Part shown: one piece after another, positions 32,324 to 41,410 of the stretch
Layout of the letters: each line of letters opens with the position of its first letter
Numbering within the stretch: position 1 is the first letter of the stretch
Source of the DNA: an uncultured Alphaproteobacteria bacterium
GTDB lineage: Bacteria > Pseudomonadota > Alphaproteobacteria > HIMB59 > GCA-002718135
Length of the DNA: 64,000 bases
Reading direction: 5' to 3'
Assembly: GCA_902614085.1 (NCBI GenBank)
Contig: CACMJS010000002.1
Span: forward strand, 170,268-234,267
Notes under the pieces: model-generated
Told to the model about the DNA's origin: nothing
Database searches by the model: none
Seen by the model: only the letters and a program-made list of their open reading frames with translations
Translations under genes and position numbers: made by a program

Positions 32324-33041
32324 CAAAAATATATTTGTCTTTGGGGGCACGGGTTCTATTGGAAAATCATTATCAAAAAAACTGAAAAGTAATAATTATA
32401 ATCCAATAATTATTTCTAGAAATGAGACAGAATTAAAACAATTATCTGAGGAAATTGGTTGCGAATTTAAAGTTTGTGATGTTTTAGATTTTGATAAAGT
32501 TAAAAGTATTTCGGAAGAATATAAAGATCGAATAAGTGGTATTGCTTTTTGTGTTGGTTCTATAAATTTAAAACCTCTTAAAATGACTAAAGATGAAGAT
32601 TTTATTGATTCTTTTAAAATAAATACACTTAGTGCTATAAATGCGATTAAGTTTAATCAAGAAACTCTTGCTAAAAATAATGGCAGTATTCTTCTTTATT
32701 CAACCATTGCTGTAAAACAAGGTTTTACTAATCACACAATAATATCTACCGCAAAAGGTGCCATTGAAGGTCTTACTTTGAGTTTAGCCGCTGAATTTGC
32801 TCCAAAAATTAAAGTTAATTGTATTGCGCCAAGTTTAACTGACGCAAAAATGACACAAAAGTTGATTAGTAATGAAACTATTAAGAAAGCAATTGAAAAT
32901 ATGCATCCTTTACCTAAAATTGGATCTGGTGATGATTTCTCTGATATTGGAAGTTTTCTATTAAGTGATAAAAATAGTTGGATTACTGGACAAATATTTC
33001 ATATAGATGGGGGGAGATCAACATTAAGAATTAAATCGTGA
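32316..33041 (+). CDS. SDR-fold protein lacking the catalytic tyrosine
   Basis: A 241-residue short-chain dehydrogenase with Rossmann motif FVFGGTGSIGKS (8-18), the serine S129 and lysine K147, and the C-terminal ITGQIFHIDGG. At the place of the catalytic tyrosine (four before the Lys) stands Ile143, and no Tyr is seven before it as in FabI-type reductases. Either another residue acts, or the protein binds nucleotide without usual redox catalysis. Coupled to ctaA by an 8-base overlap and to the next gene by a GTGA overlap. Confidence 0.88.
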   Translation: MSNKNIFVFGGTGSIGKSLSKKLKSNNYNPIIISRNETELKQLSEEIGCEFKVCDVLDFDKVKSISEEYKDRISGIAFCVGSINLKPLKMTKDEDFIDSFKINTLSAINAIKFNQETLAKNNGSILLYSTIAVKQGFTNHTIISTAKGAIEGLTLSLAAEFAPKIKVNCIAPSLTDAKMTQKLISNETIKKAIENMHPLPKIGSGDDFSDIGSFLLSDKNSWITGQIFHIDGGRSTLRIKS

Positions 33042-33721
33042 AATATATCTTTATAATTTGTTTATCTGTTTTTTCTTTAAGCGTTTTTAGCCAACCATTT
33101 CCAATACCAGAAGATAATGAGGTAAGTTATGATGTTATTAGAAAAAAGAAAATTATTGGAAGCTTAATATCAAAATTTGAAGATAATGAAGATAGTGTCG
33201 TTATACATTCAGTCTTAAAGATAAATGTTAAAGTTTTATTTATTCCAGCATACAAATTTTTTCAAGAAACTAAAGAAACTTGGAAAAATGGTGAATTTGT
33301 ATCAATAGATGGATTTACAGACTTTGAAGATGATCGAGAGTATAAAATAATTGGAAATGATGAAGATAATTTTTTTATTGCTAGTGGTATGGATGGAGAA
33401 TTAAAATTAGATAAAAATATAGTACCATTAAATTATTGGAATATTGAAATGTTAAATGAAAAAGAAGTATTTGACACTCAAAAAGGGATTGTAAGAACTA
33501 TAGAAGTAAAGAAACTTGAAGATGAAAAAATAAAAATCAATGACATTGAAATATTAGCTAATAAGTATGTTTTTAATGCATCAAAAAATCCAAAAGATAA
33601 AGGGCCATTTCCTGAGTATACACTTTGGTATTTTGAAAAAGAGCTTATGAAAATGGAATTCAAAAATCCTAATGATAAAAAAAATATTATAACAATAATT
33701 CGTAATGATTGGAGTCTATAG
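33038..33721 (+). CDS. Exported DUF6134-like beta-rich protein
   Basis: A 227-residue protein with a signal peptide (about 1-18, cleavage likely after VFS) and a beta-rich body with alternating polar pattern (EVSYDVIRKKKIIGSLISKF, then FQETKETWKNGEFVSIDGFT). This fits the DUF6134/DUF3108-like periplasmic family, assigned by pattern only; function unknown. The start is a GTG within the SDR stop. It lies between two SDR genes and shares their operon with ctaA. Confidence 0.75.
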   Translation: MKYIFIICLSVFSLSVFSQPFPIPEDNEVSYDVIRKKKIIGSLISKFEDNEDSVVIHSVLKINVKVLFIPAYKFFQETKETWKNGEFVSIDGFTDFEDDREYKIIGNDEDNFFIASGMDGELKLDKNIVPLNYWNIEMLNEKEVFDTQKGIVRTIEVKKLEDEKIKINDIEILANKYVFNASKNPKDKGPFPEYTLWYFEKELMKMEFKNPNDKKNIITIIRNDWSL

Positions 33722-34480
33722 TTGCAAACTATATGGATTACTGGTGGATCTTCAGGTATTGGTTTTGCTACAGCAAAAGAATTTATAAATAATAATTGGC
33801 AAGTTGTAATTTCTTCAAGTAATAAAATAAAACTTGAATCTGCAAAAAAAAAATTAGAACTAAATAATAAAAAAAATTTAGTTCATGCTATTGTATGTGA
33901 TATTTCTTCAAAAAATAATGTTGATGAAACGATTAATTCTATAGAAAAAAATATTGGTAAAATTGATATAGCATTATTAAATGCATCAGCTTATAGTCCA
34001 AACAAAAATCAAATATTTGATATTTCAAACTACGAATTGCTAGTAGATGTAAATATCAAAGGCACTTTGTATTGTGTTAACAAATTAAAAGATGTTATGA
34101 AAAATAGAAATAATACGATTGCTATTATTTCTTCACCGTTAGGATATAGAGGTTGGCCAACAGCTGGGGCCTATGGTATTTCTAAGGCAGCTCAATTAAG
34201 CTTGAGTGAAAGCTTATATTTTGATTTCAAAAAATTGAACATTAATGTTAGAGTCATATGTCCAGGTTTTATTGATACCGAAGCAACCAAAAAAAATAGC
34301 TTCAAAATGCCTTTTTTAAAAAGTGCTGAATATGCAGGAAAAAAGATATTTGATAGATTAACTAAAGGTAAAGAATTTGAAATAATTTTTCCCTATTTGA
34401 TTGTATATTTTTTTAAATTTACAAGGATATTACCTTACAAAATATATTTTTATATATGGAAAAAATTAGGGAATTTTTAG
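33722..34480 (+). CDS. Short-chain dehydrogenase/reductase
   Basis: A 252-residue classical SDR with cofactor motif TGGSSGIGFATAKE (7-20), catalytic S137/S138, Y151 and K155 (AYGISKAAQLS) and the PGFIDTE loop. The C-terminal about 30 residues are hydrophobic and aromatic, suggesting membrane association. Substrate unknown. The start is TTG, right after the stop of the gene before, with no gap. Its stop interlocks with pfkA over 4 bases. Confidence 0.9.
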   Translation: MQTIWITGGSSGIGFATAKEFINNNWQVVISSSNKIKLESAKKKLELNNKKNLVHAIVCDISSKNNVDETINSIEKNIGKIDIALLNASAYSPNKNQIFDISNYELLVDVNIKGTLYCVNKLKDVMKNRNNTIAIISSPLGYRGWPTAGAYGISKAAQLSLSESLYFDFKKLNINVRVICPGFIDTEATKKNSFKMPFLKSAEYAGKKIFDRLTKGKEFEIIFPYLIVYFFKFTRILPYKIYFYIWKKLGNF

Positions 34481-35562
34481 TTTGTTTCACCAATATAAAT
34501 TCCAAGTCCTTCAGCTACTTTAATCAAAGGATCATTTTTTTGAACAGTTTTTGAATATCCAGCAACTTGACTAAGCATCAAATCTTGTACTCCTCTGTCT
34601 TTCCATATAACTACTCTGTTAAATTTTTTCTTTGCAATTAAATCAACAGCATGAACTCCAAAGGCACTTGCGATTAAACGATCTCTATGAGTTGGTTGAG
34701 CACCTCTTTGAACATGTCCTAGAACTGTAACTCTTGTTTCAGAGTCTGTTATTTTATAGATTGCATCACCAAGATAATTTCCAATCCCTCCAAGGCGTAC
34801 CTCTCCATCAACATATTTCACTGTAGCTTTTTTACCGTTTTCTTTTTTTACAGCTTCTGCAACAACGATTAATGCATGATTTCTTCCTTTAGATCTAAGT
34901 TTCTCAATATGGTCAGCAATAGATTTTATAGAATATTGAATCTCCGGAATCAAAATAACATCTGCTCCTCCAGCTATTCCTGCATTCAAAGCAATGTGCC
35001 CTGCATCTCTACCCATAACTTCTAAAATCATTACTCTTCTGTGGCTAGCTGCTGTTGGTTGAAGCATATCTAATGCATTTGTTGCAACGTCAACTGCAGT
35101 GTCATATCCTATAGAGAGCTCATTATGCTTTACATCATTGTCTATAGTCTTTGGAATGCCTACAAAATTTATATTTCCTTTTTTTGTAATACTTTGAAGG
35201 ATTTTTAAACTTCCATCTCCACCAATACCGATCAATGCATCTATTCCTAATTTTTTAAAACCTTCTATTACTAAATCAGACGAGTCAATTTTTTTTCCGT
35301 TTCTTATAATTTTTTTAAAAGGGTTTCCTTTATTATTTGATCCCAAAAAAGTTCCACCCATTCTCATTAAGCTACCCTCAAAATTTTGCGGATTTAATTT
35401 GATAACGTCTAGCGGTTCTTTCAACAAGCCTAATGTTCCATCCTTAATTCCATAAATTTCCCAATTGTACTTATTATGTGCTCTCAAGGTAACAGCTCTA
35501 ATTACTGCATTTAAACCTGCACAATCTCCACCGCTTGTTAAAATTGCTATTTTTTTTACCAC
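34477..35562 (-). CDS. pfkA: 6-phosphofructokinase, mixed ATP/PPi signature
   Basis: Phosphorylates fructose 6-phosphate to the 1,6-bisphosphate. The 361-residue protein has GGDCAGLNAVIRAV, GGDGS at 114-118 and PKTIDND at 137-143. Glycine in GGDGS (rather than the second Asp of GGDDT) is the ATP-type residue, while lysine in PKTIDND is typical of PPi-dependent enzymes, so the phosphate donor cannot be called from sequence. MGRDAGHIALNAGIAGGA is normal. The start is GTG at 35562-35560, only 6 bases after a TATAAA on the minus strand. Confidence 0.93.
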   Translation of the reverse strand: MVKKIAILTSGGDCAGLNAVIRAVTLRAHNKYNWEIYGIKDGTLGLLKEPLDVIKLNPQNFEGSLMRMGGTFLGSNNKGNPFKKIIRNGKKIDSSDLVIEGFKKLGIDALIGIGGDGSLKILQSITKKGNINFVGIPKTIDNDVKHNELSIGYDTAVDVATNALDMLQPTAASHRRVMILEVMGRDAGHIALNAGIAGGADVILIPEIQYSIKSIADHIEKLRSKGRNHALIVVAEAVKKENGKKATVKYVDGEVRLGGIGNYLGDAIYKITDSETRVTVLGHVQRGAQPTHRDRLIASAFGVHAVDLIAKKKFNRVVIWKDRGVQDLMLSQVAGYSKTVQKNDPLIKVAEGLGIYIGETN

Positions 35563-35568
35563 AGGGCG

Positions 35569-35574
35569 TTTATA
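35569..35574 (-). promoter_or_regulatory. Candidate -10 close to pfkA start
   Basis: On the minus strand TATAAA is followed by 6 bases and the GTG start of pfkA, which would put transcription start on the start codon itself. It lies in the 44-base gap shared with the divergent DUF465 gene. No clear -35. Confidence 0.35.
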
Positions 35575-35606
35575 TACTATTATTATATTTTTACTTATTT
35601 ATTTTC

Positions 35607-35807
35607 ATGGATGACATAAACAAACTTATAGAAATTTTAAAAAATTTTGAACAAGAACACAGAGATCTTGATGAAATACTTATTAGACTTCAAGAAAAAA
35701 ATACTGTAGATTTTTTACAAATTCAAAGGTTAAAAAAAAGAAAATTAGTACTAAAAGATAAAATATTAGAAATTCAAAATAAATTAGAGCCAGATAGTAT
35801 AGCTTAA
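35607..35807 (+). CDS. DUF465 (YdcH-like) small protein
   Basis: A 66-residue helical protein; DUF465 members form a helical hairpin with a charged coiled coil (EQEHRDLDEILIRLQ, LKKRKLVLKDKILEIQ). Function is not firmly known. The ATG at 35607 is chosen because it begins with the typical MDDINKL; a start at 35535 would add a hydrophobic 24-residue stretch that runs into the pfkA start and is foreign to the family. Its stop interlocks with the COQ9 gene over 4 bases (TTAA). Confidence 0.82.
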   Translation: MDDINKLIEILKNFEQEHRDLDEILIRLQEKNTVDFLQIQRLKKRKLVLKDKILEIQNKLEPDSIA

Positions 35808-36421
35808 GCTAAAAAACTTTTTAAAAATTTAGGAGCGTTATCCTTAATAAAAGATATTCTTTCCTTAATTCTTGGAATTTTTGATATTCTCTTAAGATTT
35901 TTATCAATATTTTCTTCAACATGCTTAATTTCTTTTGAAAAAAAAACGAACAAGGCATTTGTATATACTCCTGATAAAATCAGTCTTTTTGTATAAAAAT
36001 TGAAATCTGTTGAATTATCGCCAGCTAAATACCACATTGTACTTACTGAATTATATAAACTCTTTTTTGATATTTTGTTATTTGTGGGTAGCAAAAGGTG
36101 GTTAAACGTTTTTTTATAAAATTCTTTATCTTCATTTAATATATCAAATCGTAATAATAATATTTTTTTTATTCGTTTGTTAATTGGAAAATTAATTAAA
36201 TTAATTTTTTTTAATTTATGTTCAAGTTTTTCATTAATATTTTGTAAAGCATATTCTAATAAATCTTTATATCCATCAGGGAAAAAATAGAATAAATCAT
36301 TTTTTTCTATATTTTGTTTTTGTAATTTTGAAAATATTTCTGATGACCAACCTTCAATTGATACGATTTTTTTTGCTTTTTTGAGAATATCTTCTTTTTT
36401 TTTATTTTCTGTTTTGTTCAT
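35804..36421 (-). CDS. COQ9 family protein (rpsU-divergently transcribed protein)
   Basis: COQ9 is a lipid-binding accessory protein of ubiquinone synthesis, related to TetR regulators. The 205-residue protein has an N-terminal HTH-like region (ILKKAKKIVSIEGWSSEIF) and the family core (NSVSTMWYLAGDNSTDFNFYTKR) with a C-terminal amphipathic helix for lipid binding. The family's bacterial name comes from its place opposite rpsU, seen here with def in between. Together with ubiG and the AarF-type kinase it points to aerobic ubiquinone synthesis. Confidence 0.93.
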   Translation of the reverse strand: MNKTENKKKEDILKKAKKIVSIEGWSSEIFSKLQKQNIEKNDLFYFFPDGYKDLLEYALQNINEKLEHKLKKINLINFPINKRIKKILLLRFDILNEDKEFYKKTFNHLLLPTNNKISKKSLYNSVSTMWYLAGDNSTDFNFYTKRLILSGVYTNALFVFFSKEIKHVEENIDKNLKRISKIPRIKERISFIKDNAPKFLKSFLA

Positions 36422-36932
36422 TTTTCCAATATGTAGTTATTTCTTTTTCAAAACCAAAAGCATTTTTATGTGCTAAGCGTGATGTATACAAAATGCCGTT
36501 TAAGTGATCTACCTCATGTTGTACTACCCTTGCGTGTAAGCCTTCAACTTCATTTTCAATTTCTTTACCATCAAGATCAAATCCAGAATATTTGATTTTT
36601 TTAAATCTTCTAACTAAACCCTGCATTCCAGGTATTGATAAACAACCTTCCCAATCATCCTCAGTTTCTTTTCCCATGGGTGTAAAAATAGGATTTATTA
36701 ATGGTGTTATCTCAATTTTATCTTTCTCTTCATTATCAGGATTACGAAATACTATTATTTTCTTTGAAATATGTACTTGGGGTGCAGCTAAACCTATACC
36801 GTTATAGTCAAGCATTGTTTCAGACATATCATAAACTATTTTTTTTAGAGAATCTGAAGAGAATTCTTTTATCTCAGAACATTCTTTTAGCAAGATTGGA
36901 TGACCAATTTTTGATATTTTGAGAATAGACAC
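36402..36932 (-). CDS. def: Peptide deformylase
   Basis: Removes the formyl group from new proteins' first methionine. The 176-residue metalloenzyme has all three motifs: GIGLAAPQ, EGCLSIPG (metal Cys) and QHEVDHLNG (metal His pair and catalytic Glu). The start is GTG at 36932-36930; a nearby ATG at 36934 is out of frame. It overlaps COQ9 by 20 bases and is divergent from rpsU. Confidence 0.96.
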   Translation of the reverse strand: MSILKISKIGHPILLKECSEIKEFSSDSLKKIVYDMSETMLDYNGIGLAAPQVHISKKIIVFRNPDNEEKDKIEITPLINPIFTPMGKETEDDWEGCLSIPGMQGLVRRFKKIKYSGFDLDGKEIENEVEGLHARVVQHEVDHLNGILYTSRLAHKNAFGFEKEITTYWKNEQNRK

Positions 36933-37026
36933 ATAATAAATATAAGTATTTTTTCTAATATACCAATAAATTAATTCAATATATCCGTTTGCAAATAATT
37001 TGAGTTTGTGTTACTAGCCCGTTCCA

Positions 37027-37224
37027 ATGACGCTTTTTGTAAATGTAAAAGATAATAACGTAGAACAAGCAATTAGAACGCTTAAAAAGAAAATGCAGCG
37101 TGAAGGTTTATATAAAGAAATGAAACTACGTAAACATTACGAAAAACCTTGTTTGAAACGCGCTCGTGAAAAAGAAGAAAATATTAGAAGAGCTAGGAAG
37201 TCTGCAAAAAGAAGTAACGATTAA
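37027..37224 (+). CDS. rpsU: 30S ribosomal protein S21
   Basis: S21 is a small-subunit protein involved in start-site selection. The 65-residue sequence ([20 protein letters not shown], then [13 protein letters not shown]) is a full-length alphaproteobacterial S21. The 94-base upstream gap holds TTGCAA at 17 bases from TACTAG, a possible weak promoter giving a short leader, and no obvious Shine-Dalgarno sequence before the ATG. Its stop interlocks with pntB over 4 bases. Confidence 0.97.
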   Translation: MTLFVNVKDNNVEQAIRTLKKKMQREGLYKEMKLRKHYEKPCLKRAREKEENIRRARKSAKRSND

Positions 37225-38615
37225 GCAGAAAGACTTTTTACGATATCCTCACACATTTTTTTAGCATCTCCAAATAGCATAGTTGTATTATCTCTATAAA
37301 ACAACTCATTATCAACACCAGAATAACCAGTTGCCATTGAACGTTTTACAAATAGAACACTCTGAGATTTTTCTACATCTAAAATAGGCATACCAAAAAT
37401 AGGAGATGACTCATCTGTTTTTGCAGCTGGATTTGTAACATCATTTGCTCCAATAACAAAAGAAACCTCTGTCATAGGAAAATCATGATTAATTTCATCT
37501 AGCTCCAAGACTTCTTCATAAGGAACATTAGCTTCAGCTAGTAAAACATTCATATGACCTGGCATTCTTCCAGCGACTGGATGTATTGCATATCTTACTT
37601 CTATTCCTTCTTTTTTTAATATGTCACCCATTTCTCTTAAAGCATGTTGAGCTTGTGCTACAGCCATTCCATATCCTGGTACAATAATTACGGAGTCTGC
37701 GTTTTTCATTATATATGCCGCATCCTCTGCATTACCTTGTTTAACAATTTTGTCTGAGTTATCCTTACTAGCACTAGTGTCTTGCTCACCACCAAAACCT
37801 CCTAAAACAACATTAATAATGGATCTGTTCATCCCTTTACTCATTATATAACTCAATATTGCGCCAGACGCTCCAACAAGAGCGCCAGTTATAATTAAGA
37901 GATTATTACTTAGGGTAAATCCTATACCACAAGCTGCCCAACCTGAATAAGAGTTTAACATAGAAACGACAACAGGCATGTCAGCACCACCGATAGGAAT
38001 TACAACAAGAAATCCTAGTAATATTGAAACAATAACTATTGTCCAAAAGATTGTTGGAGATTGATTAATTACAAATAACACAATCAAGAAAATAATTAGG
38101 ATGAAAATTAGTGCATTTATAAGATGCTGGAACTTAAATACTATTGGTTTTCCTGAAATTGTACCTTGTAATTTTCCAAAAGCTAAAACTGAACCAGAGA
38201 AAGTGATAGCGCCAATAAATGTTCCAATACTCATTTCAACTAAACTAGCAGTTTTAATCGAACCAACTTTTCCAATACTAAAAGCTACAGGATCATAGAA
38301 TGCAGCAGCAGCAACAAATACAGCAGCTAAACCTACTAAGCTATGAAAAGCAGCTACCAATTGAGGTAATGCGGTCATCTCAATTCTGAGGGCAATAAAT
38401 GAACCTATAGCACCGCCAATAAGTATCGCGGCACCAATTTCATAATAACTAAGAACTGATTTGAACATTAGCGTTGTGAAGACCGCTATAATCATACCAA
38501 TGACTCCAAAAATGTTACCCATTCTTGAAGATTCAGGGTGAGATAAACCTCTTAGAGCAAAGATAAATAATAACGCAGAAATTAAATATAATATCGCAAC
38601 CATGTTAGAAGACAT
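37221..38615 (-). CDS. pntB: NAD(P) transhydrogenase beta subunit
   Basis: PntB carries nine membrane helices for proton flow and the NADP(H)-binding domain of the proton-translocating transhydrogenase, which makes NADPH from NADH at the cost of proton-motive force. The 464-residue protein has a membrane half (about 1-270) and a soluble half with [33 protein letters not shown] and [10 protein letters not shown]. The stop of pntAB overlaps its start by one base. Confidence 0.97.
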   Translation of the reverse strand: MSSNMVAILYLISALLFIFALRGLSHPESSRMGNIFGVIGMIIAVFTTLMFKSVLSYYEIGAAILIGGAIGSFIALRIEMTALPQLVAAFHSLVGLAAVFVAAAAFYDPVAFSIGKVGSIKTASLVEMSIGTFIGAITFSGSVLAFGKLQGTISGKPIVFKFQHLINALIFILIIFLIVLFVINQSPTIFWTIVIVSILLGFLVVIPIGGADMPVVVSMLNSYSGWAACGIGFTLSNNLLIITGALVGASGAILSYIMSKGMNRSIINVVLGGFGGEQDTSASKDNSDKIVKQGNAEDAAYIMKNADSVIIVPGYGMAVAQAQHALREMGDILKKEGIEVRYAIHPVAGRMPGHMNVLLAEANVPYEEVLELDEINHDFPMTEVSFVIGANDVTNPAAKTDESSPIFGMPILDVEKSQSVLFVKRSMATGYSGVDNELFYRDNTTMLFGDAKKMCEDIVKSLSA

Positions 38616-38932
38616 TATTCTTTTTCCTTTGTTTTTTTTGTTTTTTTCTTAAACATCGAGAGCATTCGATATGTTACTAAGAAGCCTCCAAAAATATTAA
38701 CTGATGCTAATACAACACCTATTAATCCAAAAATTTTTGAAGTGTCAAAACCTTGAGGACCGGCTGCCAATATTGCCCCAACTATAATTACGCTTGATAT
38801 TGCATTTGTCACACCCATCAATGGACTATGTAAAGCAGGAGTAACAGACCAAACTACATAATAGCCAATAATACAAGCTAGGAAAAATACTGTTAGTCCG
38901 ATAACAAAAACTTCAGAAGAATGTGCTTCCAT
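38615..38932 (-). CDS. pntAB: NAD(P) transhydrogenase alpha subunit, membrane part
   Basis: A 105-residue protein with three membrane helices, equal to the C-terminal membrane part of E. coli PntA. Typical sequence: VTPALHSPLMGVTNAISSVI. The C-terminus is a Lys/Thr-rich tail. Separate pntAA and pntAB genes are the norm in Alphaproteobacteria. It starts 1 base after the pntAA stop. Confidence 0.95.
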   Translation of the reverse strand: MEAHSSEVFVIGLTVFFLACIIGYYVVWSVTPALHSPLMGVTNAISSVIIVGAILAAGPQGFDTSKIFGLIGVVLASVNIFGGFLVTYRMLSMFKKKTKKTKEKE

Positions 38933-38933
38933 A

Positions 38934-40055
38934 TTACTTAAATTGCTCCAATCTTACATCCCCGTCATGCGTTAGCAAAACAGAATTAATTATTTCATCA
39001 TCAAAATCAAAATTTATATTTTTATTTTCTTTGTCTATTAATAAACTTAAGAAGTTAAAGATATTTTTAGCATACAATGCTGAAGCATCTTTAGCCACTC
39101 TTCCAGGAACATTTCCATAACCAACGATTTTTACTCCATTATGCACTACTATTTCATTCATTTTACTTAAAGGGCAATTACCACCAGCTTCCACAGCCAA
39201 ATCAATTACTACAGAACCTGGTATCATCGAAGAAACCATTTCTTCGGTGATTAAAACTGGAGCTTTTTTGCCAGGAATAAGAGCTGTACAAATTACTATG
39301 TCTTGTTTTGAAACTGTATCAGCTATCAATTGAGCTTGTTTTTTTTTATAATCTTCACTCATTTCCTTTGCATAACCACCTGCGGTTTCAGCATTTTCAG
39401 CCTCATCATCTTCAACCATTATGAATTTTCCACCAAGACTTTCAACTTGTTCCTTAGTTGCTGCTCTTACATCAGTGGCAGACACTACTGCGCCAAGTCT
39501 TTTTGCTGTTGCAATTGCTTGCAAACCAGCAACTCCTACACCAAGTATCATAACTTTTGCTGGATTTACTCTTCCAGCAGCAGTCATCATCATTGGAAAA
39601 GCCTTTCCAAATTGCTCCGCTGCATCAATGACACTTCTATACCCCGCTAAGTTAGCTTGGGATGATAGAACATCCATACTTTGTGCTCTACTTATTCTAG
39701 GAATTAATTCCATACAACATGATGATATTTTGTTTTTATTTAAATTAGAAAATTCAGATTTATTTTCATAAGGGTTTAAAATTCCAATAAGCAATGAATT
39801 ACTTTTTAAGTTATTTATGTCATCAGTGCTTGGCATTCTAACACATAAACAAACATCAGCCTTCAAGCATTCAGATCTAGTAACAATTTTTGCTCCAGCT
39901 TCTTCATAATTTGAATTTTGATATCCTGAAGTTTCTCCAGCTCCATTTTCAATTATAACTTCAAAACCCAGTCTAGAAAAAAGCTTTACGGACTCAGGGG
40001 AGATAGAGACTCTTGTCTCATTGTTATCATTTTCTTTAATGGCAGATAAGAGCAT
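38934..40055 (-). CDS. pntAA: NAD(P) transhydrogenase alpha subunit, NAD-binding part
   Basis: The 373-residue soluble NAD(H)-binding subunit. It has the AlaDH/PNT N-terminal domain (ETRVSISPESVKLFSRLGFE), the Rossmann motif GVGVAGLQAIATAKRLGA, and a mobile-loop region with the YAKEMSEDY. It heads the three-gene transhydrogenase operon, itself 6 bases downstream of the AarF-type kinase gene. Confidence 0.96.
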   Translation of the reverse strand: MLLSAIKENDNNETRVSISPESVKLFSRLGFEVIIENGAGETSGYQNSNYEEAGAKIVTRSECLKADVCLCVRMPSTDDINNLKSNSLLIGILNPYENKSEFSNLNKNKISSCCMELIPRISRAQSMDVLSSQANLAGYRSVIDAAEQFGKAFPMMMTAAGRVNPAKVMILGVGVAGLQAIATAKRLGAVVSATDVRAATKEQVESLGGKFIMVEDDEAENAETAGGYAKEMSEDYKKKQAQLIADTVSKQDIVICTALIPGKKAPVLITEEMVSSMIPGSVVIDLAVEAGGNCPLSKMNEIVVHNGVKIVGYGNVPGRVAKDASALYAKNIFNFLSLLIDKENKNINFDFDDEIINSVLLTHDGDVRLEQFK

Positions 40056-40061
40056 GAGTTC

Positions 40062-41408
40062 TTATATTGATAGGTTTGCTAAATTTAAAGCTTTTTGTTG
40101 GTTTTTCATTAATTTTTTTGAGTTAAAATCTTCAATGAGCTCATGGAATATTCTGTACCAATTAACTTCAGCTTTTAAATGCATAAATACTGAACCTAAT
40201 CCTACTGCTGCTCTATCCATGAACACAAATTCTTTTGGAGGTTTAACACCGCCTAGTTTTTTAAGTTCTTGATGAACTTCAGATGCAATTTGCGCCCCGT
40301 ATATGCCGCTATCACTTTCTTGTATTTTTTGAACTTTATCTTCCATCAAAGGTGAATATAAAAATCCTGCCCATTTATTTAATACTTTTAATTTCTCTTT
40401 TGTAATATCTGTAAATCCCCATTGCTCATATGCATGAACTGCCTTTGAATTGTCTTTTTCTTGAAGCGCAAAATATAAGTCTATTACACCTTGAATGAAA
40501 CTACCATTAAAAATTCTCATACAGCCAAAGTCATATATATTAATACTGAGGTCTTTTTTTTGGACAGAATAGTTTCCTAAATGTGGATCTCCGTGAAGCA
40601 CTCCGTATTCAAAGAATGGTTTATACCAAGCTTTATACATATTAGACGCTAATGTATTTCTTGTTTCTTTAGGGGATTTTTTAAAATTTAAAATAGGCTC
40701 GCCATCTAGCCAACTCATAGTTAGCAATCTTTTTGTAGATAATTTATCATGGGTTTTTGGTACATGAACAAAATTTATATTTGAAAATATATTTCTAAAT
40801 ACAGCCATTAATTTTTTTTCTCTTTCGTAATCTAGCTCTTCTTTAAGTCTGTCAGTAATTTCTTTATATACTTCATCAGTTTTGATTGCTTTATTATAAG
40901 ATTGATAAATTGAAAAAATCATTTTTAATTGTGAAAGATCAGCACTAACTGCTGAAGCCATGTCTGGATATTGAAGTTTACAAGCGACTATTTCATCATT
41001 TTTTATTTTAGCTTTATGAACTTGTCCAAGAGAGGCTGCTCTTGTTGCTTCTTTGTCAAACTCAATAAAATTTTTTTGCCAGTCCTGTTTTAATTCTGCA
41101 GCCATTCTTCTTTTAACAAACAACCATCCCATCGGTGGAGCATTAGACTGTAAATGCATAAGCTCTTGCGCGTACTCATCAGGAAGTAAGTCAGGTATAG
41201 TTGCTGATAATTGTGCCACTTTCATTAATGGCCCTTTAATACTTCCAAGAGCGGCTCTTATTTCTGAAGCATGTTTTTCTTTATCTAACTTAACACCTAA
41301 ATATCTTTGACTTGCAAGTTTAGTGGCTAATTTTCCAACAACACCACCAACTTTGGCATACCTGGTAAGTTGTTTTGTTAGAGACTTTGCTTCTTTATCT
41401 TTCATCAA
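40062..41408 (-). CDS. AarF/ABC1/UbiB-family kinase-like protein
   Basis: The family comprises atypical kinases or ATPases needed for ubiquinone synthesis (UbiB, COQ8) or lipid handling. The 448-residue protein has the KxGQ-type motif as KVAQ (63-66), an Ala-rich loop ATRAASLGQVHKAKI, the catalytic loop HGDPHLGNY and DFG-like IYDFGCMR. Ala instead of Gly in the first motif and the PDLLPDEYAQELMHLQSNAPPM stretch mark an alphaproteobacterial subgroup distinct from UbiB proper. No C-terminal membrane helices are seen. Role in quinone metabolism is likely but inferred. Confidence 0.88.
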   Translation of the reverse strand: MMKDKEAKSLTKQLTRYAKVGGVVGKLATKLASQRYLGVKLDKEKHASEIRAALGSIKGPLMKVAQLSATIPDLLPDEYAQELMHLQSNAPPMGWLFVKRRMAAELKQDWQKNFIEFDKEATRAASLGQVHKAKIKNDEIVACKLQYPDMASAVSADLSQLKMIFSIYQSYNKAIKTDEVYKEITDRLKEELDYEREKKLMAVFRNIFSNINFVHVPKTHDKLSTKRLLTMSWLDGEPILNFKKSPKETRNTLASNMYKAWYKPFFEYGVLHGDPHLGNYSVQKKDLSINIYDFGCMRIFNGSFIQGVIDLYFALQEKDNSKAVHAYEQWGFTDITKEKLKVLNKWAGFLYSPLMEDKVQKIQESDSGIYGAQIASEVHQELKKLGGVKPPKEFVFMDRAAVGLGSVFMHLKAEVNWYRIFHELIEDFNSKKLMKNQQKALNLANLSI

Positions 41409-41410
41409 TT

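Noticed and set aside
35535..35807. Longer DUF465 gene with a hydrophobic N-terminus
   Set aside because: The extra 24 residues overlap the pfkA start and are foreign to the family; the ATG at 35607 gives the typical beginning.
39330..39650. Ser/Cys/His-rich 106-codon frame on the plus strand
   Set aside because: It lies fully antisense to pntAA and has the composition of a shadow frame from a well-conserved gene.
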